Below are positions 35,597 to 45,366 of a stretch of DNA of 64,000 nucleotides, one piece after another. A program made the position numbers and the translations under genes. This DNA is from Microbacterium aurugineum (GTDB lineage: Bacteria > Actinomycetota > Actinomycetes > Actinomycetales > Microbacteriaceae): assembly GCF_023101205.1 (NCBI RefSeq), contig NZ_CP078078.1, positions 2,115,311 to 2,179,310 of the forward strand. Direction: 5' to 3'. The notes beneath the pieces are model-generated. The model did not search any database. It was not told the origin of the DNA and saw only the letters and a list, made by a program, of their open reading frames with translations. Position 1 is the stretch's first letter. Each line of letters starts with the position of its first letter.

Positions 35597-36387
35597 CACA
35601 GCTCCTTCAGCACGGGTCGCTCCAGGCGTCCGAACGTCCACATCCCGAGCGCGAGAATTCCCACGCACATCACCGCGCTGATCAGGATCGGCATCGGATC
35701 CCAGAGGTCGGCGAAGAAGCCCACGCGGTAGAGGGTGAAGATCCCGGCGAGCGGGTTGAAGGCGCCGATCACGTCGAACGGCGCCGGGAGGTCCCGGAAA
35801 CTGTAGATCACCGGCGAGGCGTAGAAGAGCGCCCGCAGGATGAGCGCCGTCGTCCGTTCCAGGTCGGTGTAGAGCGCGCAGAGCGGCGCGACCAGGAGCC
35901 CGAGCCCGACCAAAAGCATCGTCTGCAAGACGACCGCCACCGGGAACCACAGCAGCAGCCAGTTCACATGCGCACCGCTGAACACGGCGAAGAGCACCAG
36001 GACCGGCATCGAGAAGAGGAACTCGATGCCCTTGCTCAGCACGATGCGGTTGACCCAGATCGAGCGCGGGATCGCCGTCGAACGGACGAGCCGGGCATCC
36101 TTCTTGAACGCGCGGGTGAAGTCGGACACCGAGGTGTTGAACCATACCCACGGCAGCAGCGCGACGATGAGGAAGACGATGTAGGGGTCTTCCCCCACGT
36201 CACGGTTGAACACCTGCGTGAACACGAACCAGTAGATCGCGCTCATCACCAAGGGGTCGAGGATCGACCAGAGGTATCCGAGGGAGCTCGTGGCGTAGCG
36301 GACTTTCAGGTCGCGAGCCGAGAGCAGCCACAGCGAATGCAGATAACGCCGGGGCGTCCCGGGCGCCCCGACAGCAGCGTGACTCAC
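35596..36387 (-). CDS. ABC-2 type polysaccharide export permease (Wzm/RfbD type)
   Basis: A 263-aa permease with six transmembrane helices. The amphipathic N-terminal LLSARDLKVRYATSSLGYLWSIL and FNPLAGIFTLYR near the last loop are family features. The start is GTG, 10 nt after the glf stop; the region farther upstream in frame lies within glf. It pairs with the ATPase that overlaps its stop. Confidence 0.91.
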   Translation of the reverse strand: MSHAAVGAPGTPRRYLHSLWLLSARDLKVRYATSSLGYLWSILDPLVMSAIYWFVFTQVFNRDVGEDPYIVFLIVALLPWVWFNTSVSDFTRAFKKDARLVRSTAIPRSIWVNRIVLSKGIEFLFSMPVLVLFAVFSGAHVNWLLLWFPVAVVLQTMLLVGLGLLVAPLCALYTDLERTTALILRALFYASPVIYSFRDLPAPFDVIGAFNPLAGIFTLYRVGFFADLWDPMPILISAVMCVGILALGMWTFGRLERPVLKEL

Positions 36388-36397
36388 GATGTCGAGT

Positions 36398-37567
<1,170 letters not shown>

Positions 37568-39667
37568 TCAGCCAGCGACCCCCATCGCCTGGGCGAGCGG
37601 CGGCGCCAACCGACGGACGTAGTCCAGATTGAGGTGATCGGCGTCGTAGTAGACAGACACTCCACCGATCACGGCGTAGCACGCGTCCGAGTCGCAGAAG
37701 TAGGGATCTGCATCGAAGGCGCGGATCGCCGGCGACGCCGACTGTGCGGCCGCGACGAGATAGGGGTCGCTGGGCTGCGCCTCCGATCTCGGAACGGCGC
37801 AGGCGCCAGGGTTGCCGGCGTTCACCACCACGCAGTCGGGAGAGCGCACCTCTCCGTTGAACGGCACACCGCCGAGGGGGATGACGGTGATGCCCGCATC
37901 AGCCCACTCCGTCCAGGTACGCACGAGCCCGTCGGCGAACTGGACGTCCTGAGGACGACCCGACCCGTCCGCGACGAGCTGTACGCGGCCGGCGGAGGAG
38001 GTCAGCACGAAATCGGGCTTCTGCTCGACGACGGCTGCGCGCACGGCCGTCGACCAGTCCCGACACTTTTGCTGATCGGCTCCGGGTGCCGCCTTGCGAA
38101 AGCCGACGAACGGGACATCGATGACGGGGCATCCGCCCCCGAAACTCGCCGTCACCGACCAGTGGTTCTGACGCGCGAGATCGAACACCGCCCCCTGCCA
38201 CTGCTGCGCGTGCGAATCGCCGACGAGCCAGACTGTGGTCGGATCCTCGGTGCCATCGCTGAAGTCGCATTCCACCGTGGCGGTCTTGTCGCCGAACGGC
38301 AGCAGGTCCCGGCGGGCGACGCACTCTGCCGGGACGTGGAAGTACGAGTTCCGCGGCCCCATGACGGTCTCCACGGCTGGAGCGAAGCGGTCTTCGCAGC
38401 TCACCGACTGCGGCATTGCCTGCGGTCCGACACATTCCTGGATGGTCACGGAGATCGGCGGCACGTCCGCTGCCGCGCGGACGTTGCCGGCCAGCATCAG
38501 GGCACCTCCGGCGACGATCACAGTCGCCATGCCTGCCAGCATGGCAAGGAAGGTACGCCGATTCGACGCGGCGACCAGGCGCCAGCGTTGCCCGGGACGC
38601 TCCACTAGCCGATACGTCAGCCAAGCCAGGACGAAGGCGACACCGAGGATGCCGACCTTCATCATTGTCGTCATCGTGCTCGCCAGTGCCGACGGGACAA
38701 GGACGATCAGCGGCCAGTGCCACAGATAGAGGGAATACGACACGTCCCCGAGCCATTGCACGGGGCGCAGGGAAGTGAGCCGCGAGTGCCACAGCCGCTG
38801 CGTGACAGTGCCCGCGGCGATTACCGCTCCCGCGCCGAGTACGGGGAGGAGCGCATACGCGCCAGGGAACGGCGTCTCCGGCCCGAACGCCACGGCCGAC
38901 ACGGCAATCACGACGAACCCGATGATCGCGACGACGTTGGCTGCGAGCCGTGGCAGTCGTCGGAACGTGACGAGAGACAGGAGGCCGCCGATGCCGAATT
39001 CCCACGCACGCGTGTAGGTGACGAAGTATGCCTGACTCGGCATCCCCGCGGTCGCGAACATGCTGATCGCGATGCCCAGCGTGACGACGACGCTGAGCGT
39101 GATCGCGGCCACGAGGCGCGGACGCCACGCCTTCTTCGCAGCCCACCACCAGGTGGCGAGGAGGAGAAGTGGCCAAACGAGGTAGAACTGTTCCTCGACC
39201 GACAGAGACCAATAGTGTTGCGCCACGGTTGCCTGGTCGTTGAGAGCCGAGTAGTCGACCGACATCGCGGCGAGGAACCAGTTCTCGACGTAGCCGGCAC
39301 TCGCCATGATCTCGGCTCCGCCGCGCGTCCATCGCGGGTAGGGCAAGACCAGGAGGGTTCCGACCGCGCTCACGAGGAGTACGAGGAGCGCGGCCGGGAG
39401 CAGTCTCCGCACGCGCCGGGCGTAGAACGACGCGAGCGCGATACGTCCGCTCGAGGTCGCGTCGCGGACCAGATGACTCGTGATGAGGAATCCGGAGATC
39501 ACGAAGAACACATCGACACCGATGTATCCACCGGTCAAGCGCGTCGGCCACAGATGATTCAAGACGACCGCGAGGATCGCGATGGCGCGTAGCGCCTGGA
39601 TGTCAGGGCGGAAGCCCCTCCTGACAGACGACGGGGCTTCCGGCGTCTGGATCAGCGTCAGCGTCAG
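37568..39667 (-). CDS. OafA/YrhL-type acyltransferase with C-terminal SGNH domain
   Basis: Membrane O-acyltransferase, probably O-acetylating a surface glycan. It has about ten helices: FRPDIQALRAIAILAVVLNH with the catalytic His, GGYIGVDVFFVISGFLI, and SVEEQFYLVWPL. The outer SGNH domain contains LVGDSHAQQW and a late DADHLN. The product would be 699 aa if translation starts at CTG, which shares bases with the ugd-like stop (CTGA) and gives MTLTLIQTPE.... The only usual start codon nearby, TTG at 39562, would delete half of the first helix and the FRPDIQ motif. Confidence 0.9.
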   Translation of the reverse strand: MTLTLIQTPEAPSSVRRGFRPDIQALRAIAILAVVLNHLWPTRLTGGYIGVDVFFVISGFLITSHLVRDATSSGRIALASFYARRVRRLLPAALLVLLVSAVGTLLVLPYPRWTRGGAEIMASAGYVENWFLAAMSVDYSALNDQATVAQHYWSLSVEEQFYLVWPLLLLATWWWAAKKAWRPRLVAAITLSVVVTLGIAISMFATAGMPSQAYFVTYTRAWEFGIGGLLSLVTFRRLPRLAANVVAIIGFVVIAVSAVAFGPETPFPGAYALLPVLGAGAVIAAGTVTQRLWHSRLTSLRPVQWLGDVSYSLYLWHWPLIVLVPSALASTMTTMMKVGILGVAFVLAWLTYRLVERPGQRWRLVAASNRRTFLAMLAGMATVIVAGGALMLAGNVRAAADVPPISVTIQECVGPQAMPQSVSCEDRFAPAVETVMGPRNSYFHVPAECVARRDLLPFGDKTATVECDFSDGTEDPTTVWLVGDSHAQQWQGAVFDLARQNHWSVTASFGGGCPVIDVPFVGFRKAAPGADQQKCRDWSTAVRAAVVEQKPDFVLTSSAGRVQLVADGSGRPQDVQFADGLVRTWTEWADAGITVIPLGGVPFNGEVRSPDCVVVNAGNPGACAVPRSEAQPSDPYLVAAAQSASPAIRAFDADPYFCDSDACYAVIGGVSVYYDADHLNLDYVRRLAPPLAQAMGVAG
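39609..39642. repeat. 10-bp perfect inverted repeat at the start of the acyltransferase
   Basis: CGGAAGCCCC and GGGGCTTCCG with a 14-nt loop. In the minus-strand mRNA the loop and stem contain AGGAGGGG, a ribosome-site-like string. It could be an attenuator or terminator after the dehydrogenase gene, or simply coding sequence. Confidence 0.5.
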
Positions 39668-40968
39668 GCCTCGGTGTGCGCAGTGCCGACGACGATGCGC
39701 GGCGTACCGGCCCAGCGCGCCGCATCTGTCGCCGCTCGTCCGTCGACGAGAAGCTTGATGCCCGGCAGCTGCGCAGGCGTGAGCTCCCTGTAGTCGGCGT
39801 GATCGGTCTGCAGGATCGCGAGATCGACTTCTCCGCCGATCGTGTACGGCTCGAAGCCAAGGCCTCGCAACTCCTCGTCGGTGTACAGCGGGTCATGCAC
39901 GACGACCTCGGCACCGCGATCCTCAAGGGCCTTCACCGTCGGGAAGACGCCGGAGAACGCCGTCTCCTTGACGCCGCCGCGATAGGCCGCGCCGAGCACG
40001 ACCGCGCGCTGCCCGCTCAGGTCGCCCAGGATGCCTTCTGCCTGCGCGACGAGCCGCTCCGGCATGGAGGCGTTCAGCTGACGCGCCACACGGACGATGT
40101 CGGCATCGGGGTCCGTCGACAGGTACAGACGCGGGTAGACGGGGATGCAGTGGCCGCCGACGGCGATGCCGGGTCGGTGGATGTGGCTGTAGGGCTGCGA
40201 GTTGCAGGCTTCGATGACCTTGTAGACATCGATCCCGTGCGAGGCGGCGAAGAGCCCGAACTGATTCGCGAGGCCGATGTTCACGTCGCGGTAGGTCGTC
40301 TCGGCGAGCTTGGCCATTTCGGAGGCCTCTGTCGTGCCGAGGTCCCAGACCCCGTTCGGACGAGGAAGGTCGGGGCGCTCATCGAACTGCAGCACCGCCT
40401 CGTAGAACTCGCGTGCGCGGCGGTTGCCCTCGTCGGAGAGCGCGCCGATGAGCTTCGGGTACTTGCGGAGGTCTGCGAACACCCGACCGGTGAGCACCCG
40501 CTCGGGTGAGTATGCCAGGAAGAAGTCCTCACCCTCGACAAGTCCGGAGCCCTCCTCGAGCATCGGCTTCCAGCGGGTGCGGGTGGTCCCCACGGGGAGC
40601 GTCGTCTCGTAGGAGACGAGGGTCCCAGGGGTCAGGTGCTCGGAGAGCGAGCGGGTCGCGGCGTCCATGTACTTGAAGTCCGGTTCCCAGGTCTCATCGT
40701 TCACGAAAACGGGAGCGACGAGCACCACGGCATCCGCACCGGGGATCGCATCACCGTAGTCGGTGGTCGCCCGCAACCGTCCGGAGGAGACCAACTCGGA
40801 GAGCCGCTCCTGGAGTTCGGCCTCGCCGGGGAAAGGCTCCTGCGCTGCGTTGATCGTGTCGACGGCCTTCTGGTTCACGTCGACGCCGATCACCTCGTGA
40901 CCGGAAGAGGCGAACTGGACGGCGAGGGGAAGCCCGATCTTTCCGAGGGCGACGACGGCGATACGCAT
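39664..40968 (-). CDS. UDP-HexNAc 6-dehydrogenase (WbpA/WecC-like)
   Basis: NAD enzyme of 434 aa oxidising C6 of a UDP-sugar to a uronate. It has the N-terminal Rossmann motif VVALGKIGLPLA, SYETTLPVGTTRT, AYSPERVLTGRV, and the catalytic Cys in GGHCIPVYP. The GGHCIP form is typical of UDP-GlcNAc/UDP-ManNAc dehydrogenases rather than UDP-glucose dehydrogenases (GGSCFPKD). It would provide UDP-GlcNAcA for the 3-amination genes at 50.6-53.3 kb. I chose the ATG 7 nt after TAGAAT (MRIAVVALG); an ATG three codons earlier lies too near that box. Confidence 0.88.
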   Translation of the reverse strand: MRIAVVALGKIGLPLAVQFASSGHEVIGVDVNQKAVDTINAAQEPFPGEAELQERLSELVSSGRLRATTDYGDAIPGADAVVLVAPVFVNDETWEPDFKYMDAATRSLSEHLTPGTLVSYETTLPVGTTRTRWKPMLEEGSGLVEGEDFFLAYSPERVLTGRVFADLRKYPKLIGALSDEGNRRAREFYEAVLQFDERPDLPRPNGVWDLGTTEASEMAKLAETTYRDVNIGLANQFGLFAASHGIDVYKVIEACNSQPYSHIHRPGIAVGGHCIPVYPRLYLSTDPDADIVRVARQLNASMPERLVAQAEGILGDLSGQRAVVLGAAYRGGVKETAFSGVFPTVKALEDRGAEVVVHDPLYTDEELRGLGFEPYTIGGEVDLAILQTDHADYRELTPAQLPGIKLLVDGRAATDAARWAGTPRIVVGTAHTEA

Positions 40969-40975
40969 GGTCTTC

Positions 40976-40981
40976 ATTCTA
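40976..40981 (-). promoter_or_regulatory. -10 box, probable leaderless promoter of the dehydrogenase gene
   Basis: TAGAAT, 7 nt, ATG. Start of the minus-strand run dehydrogenase-acyltransferase-glf-permease-ATPase. Confidence 0.55.
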
Positions 40982-41057
40982 TGGTGCGAGGACCACGTGA
41001 ACGCCATCCACGCTCCCGGCGTCAGCACGTCCGGTCAATGCTCAGGCGAGTCTCAGG

Positions 41058-41063
41058 CAGAAT
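41058..41063 (+). promoter_or_regulatory. -10-like box before the GT4 gene
   Basis: CAGAAT, 6 nt, GTG; divergent from the dehydrogenase promoter. Confidence 0.4.
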
Positions 41064-41069
41064 CGAAAG

Positions 41070-42263
41070 GTGGATTCCCTCATTGGGCGCCGGATCGCGC
41101 TCGTCTCGCGCATCTTCACGCCCGAACCCGGCGCTGCCTCTCTGCGTTTGCGAGCGCTCGCCCGTCGTCTGCACGACGGAGGAGCGAACGTCGCAGTCTT
41201 CACGAGCGCCCCTCCACGTGGCACTCCGTCCGCCGAGCCCTCCGAGCACTACTCCGTCTCCCGCGCGCCGGTGCTACGCGATCGCGCCGGCTATGTCCGC
41301 GGGTATCTCCAGTATTTGAGCTTCGATGTGCCCGCCTTCTTCCGCGTGCTCTTCGCGCGCCGATTCGACGCGCTCATCGTTGAACCCCCGCCGACCACAG
41401 GCGTCATGATGCGCGTCGCTGCTTGGGCGCGCCGCACGCCGTATCACTTCTACGCGGCCGACGTGTGGTCAGAGGCAGCCGCTGTCGCCGGCGCGCCCGC
41501 TTTCGTCGTTCGAGTGGTCCGCTCGTTCGAACGTTTCGCCTATGTAGGTGCGCGTTCGGTGCTCGCTGTCTCGGAGTCCGTCGCTGAGCGCGTTCTCGCG
41601 GTGTGTGAAACCGCTACGGTCACCGTCGTCGGGAACGGTTTCGACACCGAGGTCTTCCGCCCCGACGGCACCATGATCGTCTCCGAGCGACCGTACCTTC
41701 TCTACGCCGGCACGGCTTCAGAGGTTCATGGAGCGATCATTTTCATCCAGGCCCTGCCTCTCGTTCTCAGCGAAGTTCCGGATGCGAGAATCGTGTTCAT
41801 CGGACAGGGTTCGGAGAGAGACGCGATCTCCGAGGCTGCTGAAGCGCTGGCACCGGGTGCCGTCGAATTCATGTCACGCATGAGCGCTGAGGAGACGGCG
41901 ATGTGGATCCGCGGAGCACGCGCTACCTTGGCGAGCATGCTCCCGCACGGCTACGACGCGTTCCCGACGAAGATGTACGCATCCGCTGGTTGCGGTGTCC
42001 CTGTGGTCTATGCGGGTGACAATGCTGACCAGGAGTTCTTCGATCAACCGGGATCCGGATGGACCGCGGACTACGAGCCTGCTGCTGTAGCGAACGCGAT
42101 GCTCGAAGCGCTTCGGCACGAGCGCGACGAGCAGGAGACCCGACAGCGGGCAGAGTGGGCAGAGGCGAATTGGTCACTCAGGGCCGTGGCCGATCGCATC
42201 GTCGACAGGCTGAACCCCGAAGCGAAACCCCACCCAAGCCGAGAAAGAGATGCCACAGAATGA
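41070..42263 (+). CDS. Glycosyltransferase, GT4-like (GT-B fold)
   Basis: A 397-aa GT-B enzyme. The N-terminal IALVSRIFTPEPGAASLRL is typical of GT4 proteins, with ADVWSEAAA in the middle, VVGNGFDTEVFRP at the domain junction, and a C-terminal donor site YDAFPTKMYASAGCGVPVVYA instead of the common E-x7-E motif. The start is GTG after a CAGAAT box. It is the first gene of a plus-strand operon that continues through the ABC exporter. The sugar donor is unknown. Confidence 0.86.
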   Translation: MDSLIGRRIALVSRIFTPEPGAASLRLRALARRLHDGGANVAVFTSAPPRGTPSAEPSEHYSVSRAPVLRDRAGYVRGYLQYLSFDVPAFFRVLFARRFDALIVEPPPTTGVMMRVAAWARRTPYHFYAADVWSEAAAVAGAPAFVVRVVRSFERFAYVGARSVLAVSESVAERVLAVCETATVTVVGNGFDTEVFRPDGTMIVSERPYLLYAGTASEVHGAIIFIQALPLVLSEVPDARIVFIGQGSERDAISEAAEALAPGAVEFMSRMSAEETAMWIRGARATLASMLPHGYDAFPTKMYASAGCGVPVVYAGDNADQEFFDQPGSGWTADYEPAAVANAMLEALRHERDEQETRQRAEWAEANWSLRAVADRIVDRLNPEAKPHPSRERDATE

Positions 42264-43447
42264 GCAACGAGCGGCCACGCATCCTGTGCATATCCCTCTC
42301 CCCTCTGCGCAGCGACGCGCGCGTCCTCCGACAGATCTCGCTTCTGAGTGAGATCGGTGATGTCACCACGGTGGGCTTCGGAGCGGCTCCCGACGGCGTG
42401 TTCGCGCATCACCAAGTTCCCGAAGGCCTCTCGACCCTGCCCCAGACGCCGCTCGGAATCGTGCGCCTCGCATTGCGAATGCACAGGTCGGCTGAGATCT
42501 CCGCGCCGGCTGTTCGTTGGACAGCGAACCGCGTCGGCGGGCATACTTTCGACTTGGTCGTCGCGAACGAGGCACGAGCGCTGGGCGTGGCGCACCGCAT
42601 AGCCGACGGAGCTCCTGTCTGGGCGGATATGCATGAATGGGCCCCCGAAGAGCGCACGCACATTCTCCGTTGGCGCTTGCTCGTCGCCCCGTTCATGGTG
42701 CATCTATGCAGGACGTATCTGCCGCCGTCGGCGCTCGTGACCACCGTAGGAGACGGCATTGCCGCCCTCTACCGGCAGCAGTTCGATGTGCCTGCCTTGG
42801 TCATGCGCAATGCCGGCGGATTCCGCGCCCTCAAGCCTTCGCCCGTGAGCGACGAACAGATCAGGCTCGTCCACAGCGGAGCAGCGATTCACGGGCGACG
42901 ACTCGAACTCATGATCGAGACAATGAAACTGCTTGATGCGCGCTTCACTCTAGATCTCTATCTCATGCCCGGCGGCGACGGAGGAGCCTACCTGCGAGAG
43001 CTCCGTGCGTCAGCCGCGCCGGACAGCCGGATCACCTTCCACCCGCCAGTCCCGCCGGAAGACCTCCCCCGAGTGCTCAATGCGTACGACGTCGGGGTGT
43101 TCTGGATCCCCCCCACTCACACGAACGCACGCCTGACCTTGCCCAACAAGTTCTTCGATTTCGTACAGGCGCGTCTGATGGTGGCTGTCGGCCCGTCGCC
43201 GGAGATGGCCGAGTTGGTCACGCGCCACGACCTGGGTGTGATCAGCCATGACTTCACACCGGAATCGTGCGCACAGTCGCTAACGTCACTCGACATGGAA
43301 TCCGTAAGATCAGCGAAGGCCGCCTCGGATGCGGCAGCGCAGGAGCTCAGCTTCGAAAACGACGCGGCTCACATCCGCGCAGTCATCGAGCGCATCCTGG
43401 GTGCGCGGTCCGGCGGCGAAACCCCCCCACAGGAGGAGAAAGCGTGA
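42260..43447 (+). CDS. GT-B glycosyltransferase (paralogue A)
   Basis: A 395-aa enzyme: ILCISLSPLRSDARVLRQ at the start, ADMHEWAPEER in the middle, and LPNKFFDFVQARL followed by VGPSPEM at the C-terminal donor site. The same three blocks recur in the enzyme at 47949-49109, so the two are paralogues. The ATG overlaps the previous stop (ATGA) and its own stop overlaps the exporter's GTG. The donor and linkage cannot be predicted. Confidence 0.84.
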   Translation: MSNERPRILCISLSPLRSDARVLRQISLLSEIGDVTTVGFGAAPDGVFAHHQVPEGLSTLPQTPLGIVRLALRMHRSAEISAPAVRWTANRVGGHTFDLVVANEARALGVAHRIADGAPVWADMHEWAPEERTHILRWRLLVAPFMVHLCRTYLPPSALVTTVGDGIAALYRQQFDVPALVMRNAGGFRALKPSPVSDEQIRLVHSGAAIHGRRLELMIETMKLLDARFTLDLYLMPGGDGGAYLRELRASAAPDSRITFHPPVPPEDLPRVLNAYDVGVFWIPPTHTNARLTLPNKFFDFVQARLMVAVGPSPEMAELVTRHDLGVISHDFTPESCAQSLTSLDMESVRSAKAASDAAAQELSFENDAAHIRAVIERILGARSGGETPPQEEKA

Positions 43448-45276
43448 AGATCGCTCTGAACCTCTATCGCGAGCTCCTGCAGGCGCTTCCCACGGACGCA
43501 CGTCGTTTCCTCAACGTCTACGCCACACTCCTCGCGTCACTCGCCGTGTTCGACGCTGCTGCCTTGGCTCTGCTGGCCGTCGTGATCGGCCCACTTTCCG
43601 TCGGCAATGCGGTGACCCTTCCGCTCGTCGGCACTCTCGACAGCGCAGGTGTAGTCGTCGCGATTCTCGTCATCTGCGCGCTGATGATCACGAAAGGCGC
43701 TCTTTCCGCGCTCGTGATGCGCTGGGGATCGCAGCGCATCGCCACCTACGAGGTCGCTCTCGGGGATCGACTGTTCCGGGCCTACCTCGGCGCATCCTGG
43801 CAGGAACGTCTCACGAAGAACTCCACAGACATGCTCCGTTTCACAGACGGCGGTGTCGACGCCGCAGTGAACTCGTTCATTCGGCCCGGAGCAACGTTGC
43901 TCGGCGAGGTAGTGAGCATGGTTGTGATGGTGGGCACCATAGCCATCGTTCAGCCGCTGATCGCTCTGGTGACTCTCGTCTATCTGCTGGCGCTGGCAGC
44001 CGTGCTCTATCTGTGGATCGCTCGCCACTCTCGCCGCGCCGGCGAGATCAACGTCGAATCAACGATCCGCACCTCCCGTCTCATCCTTGAGGTGATGTCG
44101 GCCCTGAAGGAGGTCACCCTCCGCCGAAAAGAGCCTGAGGTGGCCGAGGTCGTCGAGCGGAGCCGAACACGCAGCGCACGGGCACGGGCGAACATCTATT
44201 TCCTGGGTCAGGTGCCTCGCTACGTTTTGGAATCAGGAATCATCGGCGGCTTCATCGTCGTCGGCGGTGCCGGATTCCTGATCGGCGGACAGGAGCAGGC
44301 GATTACCGCCGTGGCGCTCTTCGCCCTCGCAGGGTTCCGCATGGCCCCCTCCGTGATCCGGTTTCAAGCGGCAATCTCGCAGATGCTGGCTGCTTCGATC
44401 TACCCCCGGCGTGTCATCGACGAGCTCACCGCTGCGGAGCACCACATCACTTCGGTCAACGAACGACCGACCGTGCCGCTGCCCTCGCCGATCCACAGGA
44501 TCAGCTTCCGTGACGTCACCTTCGGCTACGACTCGACCGCTGACCCCGCGGTCGAAGGTGTCTCGTTCGACATCGATATCGGAACATCGGTGGCGTTCGT
44601 CGGCTCTTCGGGCTCGGGGAAATCCACCCTGGTCGATCTCCTCCTCGGACTTCTCGAGCCGCAGTCTGGACGCATCGAGATCGACGGGCTGGATGTGCAG
44701 CATGTCGCGAGGGCATGGCGAGATCACGTCGCGTATGTGCCGCAGGAAGTCGCGCTCTTCGACGCGAGCCTGGCACAAAATGTTGCTCTCACCTGGACGG
44801 ATGACTACGACGAACAACGCGTCATCGAGGCGCTACAGAGCGCCCACGTTTGGGACATCGTCGCGAGCCGCCGAGATGGAATCCGGGGATCTGTGGGAGA
44901 GCGCGGCATGGCACTGTCGGGTGGGCAACGACAGCGCATCGGGATTGCCCGGGCGTTGTACTCCGATCCCCTCGTTCTCGTCATGGACGAGGCAACCAGT
45001 GCGCTCGACACGCAGACTGAGGCCGCAGTGAGCGATTCCATCCGCGCCATGACCGGCGAACGCACCATCGTCACCGTGGCGCATCGGTTGGCAACCGTGA
45101 AGCACGCCGATCAGATCTTCTTCATGAAGGGCGGCCGTCTTGTGCACTCGGGAACATTCGATGAAGTCGTCGCGGCCGTGCCAGATTTCGCGCGGCAAGC
45201 GGCGCTTGCAGGTCTTGCGCCCATGCCCGCTGAGGGAATCGGCGGCGCTCAGCCTTCGGGACCGCACGAAGTGTAA
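43444..45276 (+). CDS. ABC exporter with fused membrane and ATPase domains (MsbA/PglK type)
   Basis: A 610-aa half-transporter. Six transmembrane helices (about 20-320) precede an ATPase with Walker A GSSGSGKST, Q loop YVPQEVALF, signature LSGGQRQRIGIARAL, Walker B LVLVMDEATS and switch AHR. Such proteins flip lipid-linked oligosaccharides (PglK) or lipids. Lying between glycosyltransferases, it probably flips a lipid-linked repeat unit carrying the unusual sugars made nearby. The start is GTG in a GTGA overlap. Confidence 0.9.
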   Translation: MKIALNLYRELLQALPTDARRFLNVYATLLASLAVFDAAALALLAVVIGPLSVGNAVTLPLVGTLDSAGVVVAILVICALMITKGALSALVMRWGSQRIATYEVALGDRLFRAYLGASWQERLTKNSTDMLRFTDGGVDAAVNSFIRPGATLLGEVVSMVVMVGTIAIVQPLIALVTLVYLLALAAVLYLWIARHSRRAGEINVESTIRTSRLILEVMSALKEVTLRRKEPEVAEVVERSRTRSARARANIYFLGQVPRYVLESGIIGGFIVVGGAGFLIGGQEQAITAVALFALAGFRMAPSVIRFQAAISQMLAASIYPRRVIDELTAAEHHITSVNERPTVPLPSPIHRISFRDVTFGYDSTADPAVEGVSFDIDIGTSVAFVGSSGSGKSTLVDLLLGLLEPQSGRIEIDGLDVQHVARAWRDHVAYVPQEVALFDASLAQNVALTWTDDYDEQRVIEALQSAHVWDIVASRRDGIRGSVGERGMALSGGQRQRIGIARALYSDPLVLVMDEATSALDTQTEAAVSDSIRAMTGERTIVTVAHRLATVKHADQIFFMKGGRLVHSGTFDEVVAAVPDFARQAALAGLAPMPAEGIGGAQPSGPHEV

Positions 45277-45294
45277 TCTTGACGAAGAATTTCT

Positions 45295-45349
45295 GTCGCG
45301 CACACGCGACGAAGAACCGTCCCCACGACGAACCTCGGCGTCACCGAGG
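45295..45349 (+). promoter_or_regulatory. Two small hairpins in the leader of the sugar amidotransferase gene
   Basis: GTCGCG-CACA-CGCGAC (45295-45310) and CCTCGG-CGTCA-CCGAGG (45333-45349). The second ends 4 nt before the AAGGAG ribosome site. They occupy the only sizeable gap (90 nt) within the operon and could end upstream transcription or gate translation. Confidence 0.4.
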
Positions 45350-45366
45350 GATCAAGGAGCAACAGG

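Noticed and set aside
37568..39562. TTG at 39562 as the acyltransferase start
   Set aside because: It would remove the FRPDIQ motif and most of the first helix, and has no ribosome site.
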